Shown here: one piece after another, positions 47,103 through 56,677 of the stretch | How the letters are laid out: every line of letters begins with the position of its first letter | How positions within the stretch are numbered: position 1 is the first letter of the stretch | Assembly (NCBI GenBank): GCA_963281155.1 | Contig: CAUJLY010000003.1 | Location: 1,054,001-1,118,000 of the forward strand | Direction: 5' to 3' | From: Rhabditophanes sp. KR3021 | Taxonomy: Eukaryota; Nematoda; Chromadorea; Rhabditida; Alloionematidae | Length of the DNA stretch: 64,000 bases | Translations under genes and position numbers: made by a program | Notes under the pieces: model-generated | Told to the model about the DNA's origin: nothing | Databases searched by the model: none | Seen by the model: only the letters and a program-made list of their open reading frames with translations

Positions 47103-48143
47103 ACAAAACATGTATTTATGTACAACTTTATTTACAACCAAATTTATACACAAACAATACGATTATTTTGTTTTCCGTTTTCTATTTATAAAATCCATTT
47201 CATATATTTAATCTCTTTATCAAAGGTGTCTTCCATTTTTATTGATAAAAATCCATTTCATATGTTTAATGTACCTGCTTTTTTAAATTTAATAAATATC
47301 CAAGAGTGTAACCTTATCATTTTTGTTTCTTCTTTGTTTAAGGGTTAAGAGTAAAAGTCTGGAATCTCATTAATGTTTATACTCTATTATTTATTTTGAT
47401 TCTGGTCTTGAGCTACTTAAAAGATAGGTATATATCTTTGAGCTGCTGCATCTTATTATTATATAAAAAAAATTATATTCAGCGTATTGCACTTCCCACT
47501 ACTAAAATACCAAATAATAGTGGATAATATATATTAGATACAAATATACACATATTTTACTCTTGACTCAAATTTTTATGATTGGGGATGCTAGATAGGT
47601 GCTGGGAAAAAGATTTGACTCTAAGATAAAAATGAACTCTTCTGTTTGTTACTAATTTGAAAAGAGGGAGCGAGAGAGTGATCAAAGGAAAGCTGATTTG
47701 AAAAGAGATATGTGCAGCTGGCGGAATTTAGCAATGATTTTGAGAATAATAGTCTAAATAGACTACATCAACTTATCCCTCACTTTGAAAGCCACAACTC
47801 GGGGGCGAGATCAAGAGCTTTTTGTTCGCGGAAACACTTTTTATCGCAACACACCCCATCTAACAGATACTCTCTCTCTGCCAACAAAATTCCTATTGAT
47901 TGTCGCCAGCTAAACTAGCTTTGACTTTCCGATGTCGAGATCAACACTACATCAATGTCTATGGCAACCAACGGTTCTAAGACTTTACACTGAAGAGGCA
48001 TGAGGCAGAACACAGGGATAAATGTTTACTTATATCTGAGCAAGGGGTTGGTATACTAAAAGGCTGAGACATCTATTAAGTTGGTCTGATCTGCATCATT
48101 TTGCAGTTGTTCTGTTATATTCGACTATAAGCTGCTTAGCAAT
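47103..48143. other. Promoter and upstream region of the myosin light chain gene
   Basis: About 1 kb. The left part is AT-rich 3' sequence of COSA-1. From about 47630 the DNA becomes GA-rich with a gagcgagagagtgatcaaagg stretch and then a CAGCTG E-box at 47715-47720. The composition then rises above background up to the gene. A 68-codon frame here (47712-47918) is not supported. This region likely carries muscle regulatory sites. Confidence 0.5.
47715..47720. promoter_or_regulatory. E-box CAGCTG upstream of muscle light chain gene
   Basis: The palindrome CAGCTG lies about 430 bp before the light chain start, within a GA-rich stretch. This hexamer is the preferred site of MyoD/HLH-1 type factors. 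A single hexamer is weak evidence on its own. Confidence 0.3.
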
Positions 48144-48683
48144 ATGCCATCATCCGGTAAGTTTTTGGGAATATTTTGAGATATACCCTGAATTGCCTTA
48201 TTTATGCTCCTATTTTAACGGAATCTTTTGAACTTTCCAGATAACCTTAAGGAAATTTTCAACCTCTATGATGAGGAATTAGACGGAAAGATTGATGTAT
48301 CTCAGATCGGAGATGTCATCCGTGCCTCAGGACTTAAGCCAACCAACGCTCAAGTAAAGAAGGCCTTCGGTGGAGACGACATGAAGAAGGGTTCCAAAAG
48401 AATTACCTTCGAAGAATGGCTTCCTATTTACGAACAAGTTTCAAAAGAAAAAGAAGTAGGATCATTCGCTGACTTCTTGGAAGGCCTTAAAGTCTTCGAC
48501 AAAGACGAAACGGGCAAGATCTTCAAGAATGAACTTAGGCATGTCTTGTTGGCTCTTGGTGAACGTTTAACCGCCGATGAAGCCGATGAACTCTTGAAAG
48601 AGGCCGCTGATACTGATGGACTAGTCAACTATGAAGCTTTCATTAAAAAGGTTGTAGCTGGACCTTTCCCAGATGATCTTTAA
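48144..48683 (+). CDS. mlc-3: Essential myosin light chain
   Basis: Exon 1 is only 13 nt (48144-48156, MPSS plus one base); exon 2 is 48241-48683, with TTTCCAG acceptor. The 151 residues are nearly colinear with the nematode essential light chain: [94 protein letters not shown]. The EF-hands are degenerate apart from FDKDETGKI, as is usual. It binds the myosin heavy-chain neck in muscle. Codon use is strongly biased as in highly expressed genes. Confidence 0.97.
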
Positions 48684-50642
48684 ATTTCTAATTTCTATAT
48701 AACCAAAATCTAAATTCACAACAACTCCAAACAACAACACCAACCCAACATAACAACAAACATCAACACCTTCAACATCTTTTTTTATTCTTTTCTATAC
48801 TCCTAACCACTTCTATCCCACCAAATACCGAAACATCCCTCTAAAGAAGTAGGTGTCTTTCATTTAAGCCTTACCATTTAGAAATTGTTCCTCCTTTTGT
48901 AAGATAGCCTTTAGTTAAATGATAGTAAATATCGAAAAATTTGAAAAAGCCCTTTTGTTATTTAGAATTTATATTATATATTGACTGTAACTGACAAAGT
49001 GTTTCGGTTCCGTTTATCTTTATCTCAGCACAAAACCAATAAAGTTCAAAAAATATCCTATTGATGATTGTATGTGTTTTTAATGTTTTAAATTCTTTTT
49101 GGATCATATGATTTGATTATAAAGGAAGTTTTGTTGAATATATGCTTTTTGATTATTAATTATATGTATATATCTGGTTCTTGAAAGTAGACCAAAATTT
49201 GATTATTGAGAGACAACTAAATAGATCTTTCTTTTATCACTATGTCAGAAGGCTCCGAGTTAAAATGATTTGGTAAATGTGTTTACTCCGCTATTCTCTC
49301 TTTTATGATAAGAGGGATATTTAGTTATAAGTTTGCTCATTAAAATCAGTTGGTGGTGTTAAAATTCTACATTCGACAAAAGCCCACGCAACAGTTGTTA
49401 GATATTATTTTCAAAAGTTTGCTGAAACTCGAATTTATATCAATATTGTCTTGTCACTTCAAAGTGTAATGGTAAGATTTACAATAATTCGTAATAATAA
49501 GACGTAAATAAATTACCAACAAATAGATACTAAGAACAATTCTATAAATATTTTTATTCACTCTTATTTAAAAAGGGTATATCAATATGTAAAATCATAT
49601 ATATTAAAGTTCATATCAATGTGTAAAATCATACTTAAAAAAGGTTATTTTTACTACTATATAATTCTTAAATTCCGTATCTTAGGCATATAACATTTTT
49701 TTGCAAATTTTTGAGATAGCTCGTCAAGTCGCTAGGGTAAACGTATAAAAGATGTGTCTGATCAGTTTTGTTGAAGACAACAAGCTCTTTTTAATGGTGC
49801 TAAGAGATTTTTAAAAATATTTTTTTTCATGAGGACGGAGGACATAAAGATTAAAAGAACAATTCTTTTAAGTTTGTTCTCGGAGAAGTCCAAAAAAACA
49901 ACTGTAACAAAAATCGGTCTTAACAGTTTTGTAGTATTTGAAATGCTGATTCGAATGCCATAGTTATTAAGTAGAGGCAGTAGCTGAGCATGGGGTTATA
50001 TATGAAGTTACCTTCAGACCAAAAAATATTTGCTTGTAACATGTTTCTAAGGGTTAAAATACGTTTACATGAGTTCAAGATTATTGAAAAATAATAGCAA
50101 GCATCAAATACAGAGAAAAAAGCACGATTACACCATGACAATGACCATTCAAACTGAAAATTTGCAACAAAGTTATTAAAGAACTTTTTAGAGTTATAAG
50201 TTTAAAAGAGTCAAAAAGGTTTGCAATAATCAAAACTCTTATGCAGAAAGAGAAAAGCTCTTTTAAGTAGGAGTAGGTCGTCTGCGAGGCAATAACAAAG
50301 GAAAGAATTTTCGAAAAATGCATTTTATATCTGGTTATCACAAGTTCATGTGTTTTCTCACAATATCTAACATATTTAATAAATGGTTTCCTTAATTTGT
50401 TAATATCAAATTTTATTGAAAAGTCAATGGTTTTGTTCTTAAACCCGCTGTCCTCACAAAGAAATATTTCCTATCAAAACTCCAATTGTTTAGTTCGAAA
50501 GACAGAGTATACAAAAGTGTCGTCTTCGAGACTGATATTGATAATATTAACTATGGATTTTGGGAGGATGGATAAATAATAAGGTTACAGATATTGTACA
50601 ATGGTGGGAATATATATTTACTCCTTAAAAATAATATTTTAG
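48684..50642. other. Long intergenic region after the light chain gene
   Basis: About 2 kb. The first 350 bp is C/A-rich (ccaacaccaacccaacataac) likely 3' untranslated sequence, with AATAAA near 49038. Beyond that it is AT-rich. Short coding-like stretches on the plus strand in 50150-50300 (VIKELFRVISLKESKRFAII) precede the kelch remnant and may be its decayed upstream exons. Minus-strand frames of 73 and 86 codons overlap these and are unsupported. Confidence 0.4.
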
Positions 50643-51130
50643 CTTCGATTTTGAAAAAATGATTTGGTTAGGTCAAAAAGCGCTGCCTGTCATTTCATGT
50701 GATCATTCATCTGTAGTAATTGACAATATAATATATGTTACTCCAGGAAGTGTTCTTATGATCAGGTAAATGTTTTAATTATGAGTGATATTTCATTTAT
50801 TAGATATGATCCGAGAATTAAAACTTGGGAAAAACTTGCTGAAATTCCAATGAAAAGACAACATGCTGCAGTCTGTTTAAATGATAATAATATTATGTAC
50901 TGTGGTGGAACTTACAAAGAAGGTGGGAAATGGATTAGTAAGGATAATTGTGACATTTATGAAGTAAATGCTAGCAAGTGGCGATCAACAACACTTGCCT
51001 ATTATGTGCAGTGGTAACAGATCTGTCGAATTATCTGCAGAGATAATTAGTTTTGGAGGTTTTTCAAATGGTAAATTATTTCAGATATTTATAGTTTTAA
51101 TAAAAAAACGAAATATGGACAAAGTCAAAT
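50643..51130 (+). pseudogene. BTB-kelch relative, broken kelch repeats
   Basis: An exon from a TTTTAG acceptor reads FDFEKMIWLGQKALPVISCD and VVIDNIIYVTPGSVLMIR, then a GTAAAT..TTATTAG intron, then YDPRIKTWEKLAEIPMKRQH, MYCGGTYKEGGKW, and INEVNASKW-like DIYEVNASKWRST. The frame then stops; a +1 shift continues it as CSGNRSVELSAEIISFGGF and a second shift as DIYSFNKKTKYGQS. The intron falls in the same place and phase (an Arg codon split AG/A) as in the intact BTB-kelch gene at 36-38 kb (AG/G). No BTB part is found. I read it as a truncated duplicate that has become a pseudogene. Confidence 0.65.
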
Positions 51131-51523
51131 ATTGAATTATCATCTCCTGTTTGGTGTCTTTCAGTGTCTTTTTAATAATGCTTTTTCCTGTTAAATTGCT
51201 ATTTTGATTTTGAAATAAAAAATCTTTTACTTACTTCTTAATATGAACATATCTAAATCTGTCTTTATCTACTATTTTATTAAACTTTGTATTAAATCAT
51301 TTATACTATAACAAGACGGAAGATGAGGGTCAATTGAGATGATGTTAGTTATTTAATGCCAAAAAGAACGACCGTGACAAAAATACAAAAGCTAATTTGG
51401 GTTTTTGTCATTTACGTATCATTCCAGCTTGGTCAATATGTAAATTCATATTCAAAAAGATTGGTAAACGTAGTAATTATTTTAACATGGATTAAATAAA
51501 ACTTTATGCGAACTTTATTTTAT
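51131..51523. other. Convergent 3' region
   Basis: About 390 bp, AT-rich, between the kelch pseudogene and the 3' end of COQ2. No coding or RNA feature recognised. Confidence 0.5.
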
Positions 51524-53417
51524 TTAATCAACAATATTTTGAACGTCATTTTCAATAACCTCACTATTAACCTTCTTATCTTCCTTGAGCAAAGTTCCAC
51601 CAACTATTCCCATAAACAACAATAAGCCAAGGTAATGATTAGACTTAAACTTCTTCCAGCAATCATCTCCATTATTAATGTTGACTGTTCCAACCTGCCA
51701 AGCTAAATGAGAAGCCGTCCCTGCTACAGCAAGGTAATAAGGCCAAGTCTGATTTGCCATGATTCCAGCTGTAGTTAGGCCTGACACAGTTAACAAAGAA
51801 AATCCAGTCAACCATTGTTTAGTTTGTTCTCCAAATTTAAGTGCCGTTGATTTGACGCCAATCAAGATGTCATCATCTTTGTCCTAAATCATACAAATCA
51901 TTAATCCTCAATTTGCACGATAAACAGTACAAAACTGTCTTCTCAAAGAAATATTAATAGTGATAAAGCATGCAAATATTAATAAAAGAAAAAATAGAGA
52001 CCTGCAGAGCGTAAATTGTGTCATAAACAAGAGTCCAATTTAGGGCTGCCAAATAACATGGCCCAACGACTGATAAAGGAATGTCATTTGCAATAGCAGT
52101 ATATCCTAAAATCACGCCCCAATTGAATGTTAATCCTGAAATGGGTAAAATAATGTTATATAGCACAATACGCACAAATAAGATTTTTTGGTTTGACAAG
52201 GTGACGTTCAAAAAAAGTGTGATAAGCAAGAGACAATTTACAAATAATAATTACAGACTGTGTATTTGTTTTAAATGTGTAGTTAAGTTACCATCTGCGA
52301 ATAAATTGTATCATAAGTGACTGTATAAAAGACGGTCGCCAAGTATAATGGCACAACCATAAGTAAAGTGTTTTGTGGTGTTGTTGGTAGTAGATGGATC
52401 CAGGATATTAATACTCCCCAATTTAGTGTGGCACCTTTAATTGGATTTTAATGGTTGTTTATGGCTTGACTTTAGGAAGGCGAGATATATTTCATTAATG
52501 ATGGGAGACGAAGGAGTAGGGAACGTTTGTTAATTATTTAATTGTGGTTTAAAGAGAAAACGTACCTAGGACTAGTTGAGGCCAATAAGTGTATCTTTTG
52601 GCCAGAGGATAACCAACAACTAACAACATGGATGAAGCTCCTACGGCCATTGATAGAACATTTAATTGACATAATATAGCTAAAGATCCGGACAATAAAC
52701 CACCCAATAAAGCAACAGCTTGTTTATCGGAAAGTTGTCCAGAAGCCAAAGGTCTTGTTTTTGTTCGTTCAACATGTTTGTCAAAGTCCTTATCCCATAA
52801 ATCATTAATTACACATCCAGCACTTCGCATCAACAAAGCCCCTGTTCCAAATAATGCTAACATTGACAATGAAGGTAATTGTCCGGCAGGTGTTGCTAAA
52901 CCTATTGACCTAAAGCATTTCCATATATATTAAGAAAACATAATATTCTGCTATTTATAGCAATTTGTTGTGTCTGTTTAATTGCATTATAGCGAAAATG
53001 GCATGTAATCTGTCTTGTTGTTTATTCTTATTGAACACTGTAATAAGTGGGTCATCTATTTGAATTACTCAAAACAATACATACAGACCAATATTTTTAA
53101 CTTGTGCTAATTTAATTTAAACTTACCAAGTACACGGCCAGTAAAGTAGCCAAGTTCCTATAAAATGTATGATAAAATAAACAATTACGACACTTACCAA
53201 TAGGTTTATCGACTCGCATTAAGTATAAATAAGGCTTGACTGTATTTGGAGCCAACTCAACTAAATCCTTTGCTTTTGGAATATAGGAAATCAAGGATTT
53301 GGTCTTATTTTCACCACCATCATTTGAAATAGAGACAAATCGAGGTGAAAGTTGACTTACTTTGAGACTAGACCTCAATAATATCGAACTTTTATCAAGC
53401 ATGGAACGTTGCCACAT
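51524..53417 (-). CDS. coq-2: 4-hydroxybenzoate polyprenyltransferase COQ2, with alternative exons
   Basis: Exons: 53417-53198, 53157-53127 (31 nt), 52909-52566, then one of two alternatives (52434-52292 or 52135-52002), then 51883-51524. With the second alternative the product is 362 residues; with the first, 365. The N-terminus is a likely mitochondrial presequence; the UbiA-type core follows: YLYLMRVDKPIGTWLLYWPC, then GCVINDLWDKDFDKHVERTK (first Asp-rich motif NDxxDxxxD), and YDTIYALQDKDDD (second Asp-rich motif, DxxxD type). It attaches the polyprenyl tail to the quinone ring precursor in the inner mitochondrial membrane. Both alternatives keep phase (G split) at both ends. Confidence 0.95.
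52002..52135 (-). other. COQ2 alternative exon 'a-like' (134 nt, canonical)
   Basis: Flanked by a TTTCAG acceptor and a GTCTCT donor. It encodes 44 codons with LTFNWGVILGYTAI and ALNWTLVYDTIYALQ, close to the human sequence in this part of COQ2. It therefore represents the standard ubiquinone-type version. It lies 156 bp downstream (in gene direction) of the e-like exon. Confidence 0.88.
52292..52434 (-). other. COQ2 alternative exon 'e-like' (143 nt)
   Basis: Flanked by an AAAG acceptor and a GTAACT donor. It encodes 47 codons: ATLNWGVLISWIHLLP.., ending VPLYLATVFYTVTYDTIYSQM-like (TYDTIYSQM). Relative to the canonical exon it has ATLNWG for LTFNWG, FYTVTYD for NWTLVYD and YSQM for YALQ, and three extra residues. 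It is clearly homologous to the neighbouring exon, so both cannot be used in one mRNA without doubling a helix pair. In Caenorhabditis a divergent copy of this exon is the one linked to rhodoquinone synthesis. Confidence 0.85.
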
Positions 53418-53733
53418 CTTGATATAAATAAACTTGATAAACTATATAGTAGTTGTGAGCAAATCTTGAGGAAATGCACGTACTGGTGAGGGTCTGAATA
53501 GTCAAAATGTTAAACTTGATGTCTCATCAAGAAAAGGGGAGAGTCGTTTGATAAATGTTTGCTCAAATTGAATTAAACGGTTTAAGACATGTCACAGGAA
53601 ATTGTTTGAAAGGTTGTTAAAATGAACATTAATAAACAAAGTGACAAGTTTATCAACAAATTTATTTATAGAACGCTAGTTCTCTTATTAAAAAGCATAT
53701 ATTTTATAAATTACACAAGGTACATTATATTAA
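53418..53733. other. Intergenic between rep-1 and coq-2
   Basis: About 316 bp between two minus-strand genes. The spacing is a little larger than in the tight gene runs elsewhere in the window. No coding feature; AT-rich with a short GC-richer part near 53560. Confidence 0.5.
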
Positions 53734-55392
53734 TTAATCTTCATCGTTGTTGGAGTCTACTTTGAGACGGGCAGGCAGGAAATCTAAGTCAGGAAACATC
53801 TTTTTAAACAAAAGTTGGGTGGATTCAATGGTGGCGTCGAATTCTATTGTTGAATCTACCAGAGGAGGTATGAACACGTTTGAGGGAACATTATTTTGGT
53901 TGATTCCCTCATTTAAATTACTTATAGCGTAGGTAATTGAAGTTAGAAGGTTGGGGACCCCAGGATCTTTGGATTCCTCACTTGTATTAAAAAGCTGTTT
54001 TAGCGCATTACTAAAAGTCTCCTTTGATTCAACAAATTTATCCGTTGATATTGTTGAGAAATGACCAACATACAAACCTTTAGGGGCAGTTCTTCCATGA
54101 ACACCACTTTCAATTACGTAGCATTTGTGTTCATCAAGCAGACTAGGTAGACTGAGCATCGCAACTTTGTCCGTTTGTTGATTGTAGATAGACTTGTCCG
54201 AAATCGTGATGGCTCTTAGAACTTTACTGCACTTTTTTTGCTGGTCAAAGTATTTCATCGGCAAATAGGATGGATTTGCGACAACGTTACCACACAATAT
54301 CTTCTTATCACCTGTCGCAATACCTACAACAATTCCACCTTTGACAATAAGGCCATCAATTTGCCTATCCAAAATAAAAACACCCTCGAATAGAGCAGAA
54401 AGCCTTGAAAAGGCCTGAGGAAGATCACCACATCCATACAATGGATAAAGGAACGGGGAATTGTCAAAGCGTCCAATTGAAGTCAAAAAGAGGGCGATGG
54501 CATCCAAACAATCTTTTGTTTTGTCAGATTTTCTCAAGACAGCAATGATGTCAAAGATGTAGCCCTTTAGCTTTTCAGTCATACTCATTTCAGCAAGAAA
54601 GTCTCCAAAATCCATTTCGTACTTTTTGATCCAAGCGTGCTCTTCTGGCTTAAAGTACCACTCCAAGATATCAGTCAGCAATTTCATCATTCTTCTCTTT
54701 TCAATCATAGTAATGTTCTTTGTCTGGAAGACATCTGATTTTGAATAAGGCACGGATTGCAGTCTTTCGGTGATATGTTTCGAAAGCTCTTTGCTCCTAT
54801 CTAAGCAAATCAACCTTTCGACAGTTACAAATTCAGCATATTTGTGAGCTTCAGAATCACAAAGAACATTTACGAGACGGCCGATTGAAAGAAGAAGCTT
54901 GGGCATTAAATCTATATTGAAGTCTCGGTTTTCTTTTACCATCCGCTCTTTGAGTGTCTTCATTTCTTCACAGTCAAGCCATTCTACATCCTCGACATGG
55001 ATGTTTTCGATGCCATCATGTCCCCAAGCATCATGGCAGGACTCAAATGTTTCACCTTCACCCAAATTCAATTTGGGATGACATGACTCAAATGTTTCAC
55101 CTTCCCCCAAATTTAATTTGGATACGCCAATCTCGATAGACGTTGTACCCTTACTAGATTTCCCAGCCAACTCTCTTAAGCTATTTAAGGTAAACGAAGA
55201 CCAAGCAGACCCATAATAAGGATTCCTAAAGCAAAACGATCGATTAAATAAAGATCTCATGACTGTATAAACTAACCTATCAATGGTAAGCACAGACTTC
55301 CCAGCCCTCGAACAAGCAGCACCCAAAAGGCATTCAGGAAGACCAGTTCCTAAGACAATAACATCCACCTGATCAGGCAAACTTTCATCCAT
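53734..55392 (-). CDS. rep-1: Rab escort protein (REP / CHM type)
   Basis: Exon 1 (55392-55277) and exon 2 (55225-53734) join as VLTIDRNPYYGSAWSSFTL to about 535 residues. The start LPDQVDVIVLGTGLPECLLG is the FAD-like GDI/REP Rossmann motif. EENRDFNIDLMPKLLLSIGR-like (ENRDFNIDLMPKLLLSIGR), GRFDNSPFLYPLYGCGDLPQ and the acidic variable region before it place it in REP rather than Rab GDI. REP presents newly made Rabs to geranylgeranyl transferase II. The 51 nt intron has no stop and could be read through. Within the variable region a 15-residue unit KLNLGEGETFESCH is repeated twice. Confidence 0.93.
   Translation of the reverse strand: MDESLPDQVDVIVLGTGLPECLLGAACSRAGKSVLTIDRLVYTVMRSLFNRSFCFRNPYYGSAWSSFTLNSLRELAGKSSKGTTSIEIGVSKLNLGEGETFESCHPKLNLGEGETFESCHDAWGHDGIENIHVEDVEWLDCEEMKTLKERMVKENRDFNIDLMPKLLLSIGRLVNVLCDSEAHKYAEFVTVERLICLDRSKELSKHITERLQSVPYSKSDVFQTKNITMIEKRRMMKLLTDILEWYFKPEEHAWIKKYEMDFGDFLAEMSMTEKLKGYIFDIIAVLRKSDKTKDCLDAIALFLTSIGRFDNSPFLYPLYGCGDLPQAFSRLSALFEGVFILDRQIDGLIVKGGIVVGIATGDKKILCGNVVANPSYLPMKYFDQQKKCSKVLRAITISDKSIYNQQTDKVAMLSLPSLLDEHKCYVIESGVHGRTAPKGLYVGHFSTISTDKFVESKETFSNALKQLFNTSEESKDPGVPNLLTSITYAISNLNEGINQNNVPSNVFIPPLVDSTIEFDATIESTQLLFKKMFPDLDFLPARLKVDSNNDED
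55040..55121. repeat. Tandem duplication, period 45 bp, inside rep-1
   Basis: Two copies of about 37 nearly identical bases begin with gactcaaatgtttcaccttc, at 55040 and 55085. They differ at an A/C and a C/T position and then diverge. Each codes for KLNLGEGETFESCH on the minus strand. The copies are in frame with each other. Confidence 0.85.
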
Positions 55393-55821
55393 ATTCTCGA
55401 AAATGATATAACAATATATTAGTTCCCCAAAGATAGTTTTGAGGAGTTTGTTATTAAAATGGTGAGACTGAATGTCCGCGCCTTGCTTTATTTTCGGTAA
55501 GGATGAAGTTTTGATGTCGTCATAAGTTATTGGATGACATTTGTTTATGAACTTTGGTAGATTAATTTGATATGTGCAAGAGGTGGTTGTGAGCAATGTT
55601 ACTTTTTATAAACTTGCTGCTTATGCAATTAGGAAGAATATCATCACAAAAAGACAAACATTTGTTCTCAAATGTTGATCAACTTTTTTTAAAAGGTTTA
55701 AGCAAAAGTATACTGAAAAATGTTTTATAATTCAATACACAACAATACACATTAAATAGACTAATAATTTTTATTATTACAAAATTGAACATAAATGTTG
55801 CTTATGGTATGTTGATTAAAA
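55393..55821. other. Intergenic region upstream of rep-1
   Basis: About 430 bp. In-frame minus-strand sequence upstream of the rep-1 start (to 55596) is open but lacks family similarity and I treat it as 5' untranslated or chance. The rest is AT-rich. Confidence 0.5.
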
Positions 55822-56432
55822 TTAAGAGTTCATGTGTTCTCCAGGTAAATTAGTACATTGAAACAAATAGATGAAATACGCCTTTTCATTCAAGGATATT
55901 CCTAGAAACTTTGAGCCCAACGTTTCCACATTTCTCAACATTCTCGAATTTTGTTTGAGAAGTTGATATGTTTTGACACATTGAGATTCAACTCGTGCGA
56001 ACATATGACTTGGTTTCACAATCTGGGATGGAATGTTCTTTTAGATGAATTTCAGGAGATGGATCAGCAGGCTTTTTGATTTCCTTCAAAGCAACTTGGC
56101 AATCGCATTATTCGTTAAGCATGCTTTAATCTTACTTTTTTCATCTTGATTAATTTCAATTTTTTTCTTGAATTCAGAAGCCTTCTTTCCATTTGTCTTG
56201 CTTTTAGTACGATTTAATTCCCTTCCAACTTTCTTAGGATTAATCGACTCTGCCTTTTTGGTTGTAACTTTAAGGCGGTCAGATGTAGGCTTAACTCTTT
56301 TACTTTCGCATCTATAAAAAGGATTTTTTTTTCAATCTTTGAACCATTACCTCCACTACAAATATTCCCATCAAATAAATTAATAGTTAAAATCAAAACG
56401 AAGTATGCCCAAGACATCATTGTATTACACAA
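55822..56432 (-). pseudogene. Secreted Cys/Lys-rich protein gene with several frameshifts
   Basis: It begins with a good signal peptide (MMSWAYFVLILTINLFDG) and SGGNGSKIEKK. The frame changes at a run of nine A (minus strand; 56324-56332), then continues CESKRVKPTSDRLKVTTKKA, VGRELNRTKSKTNGKKASEF, IEINQDEKSKIKACLTN. A further shift gives CDCQVALKEIKKPADPSPEI and another MFARVESQCVKTYQLLKQNS, LGSKFLGISLNEKAYFIYLF, ending at 55822. The repeated reading-frame changes, without good introns, suggest a damaged gene; sequencing indels are possible for the A-run. Family not recognised. Confidence 0.45.
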
Positions 56433-56677
56433 TGTTTCAAAATTGTTGTTTATAAATGGAGAAAATATGGATAATCAAGCGACAACAAATATGTTTTAAG
56501 AATATTAACATTTCATTTGTTTTATATGTATATTATTCGAAAATTTAGGTTGTTACATAGAGAGATGATTAATAAATAATTAGAAGGTTTGAAAAATAAC
56601 TAGCAAGACACATCCAAAGATATTTTTATAAAAATAATTTATTTGATAAAAATAAGCAATAAAAATAACACATTTAA

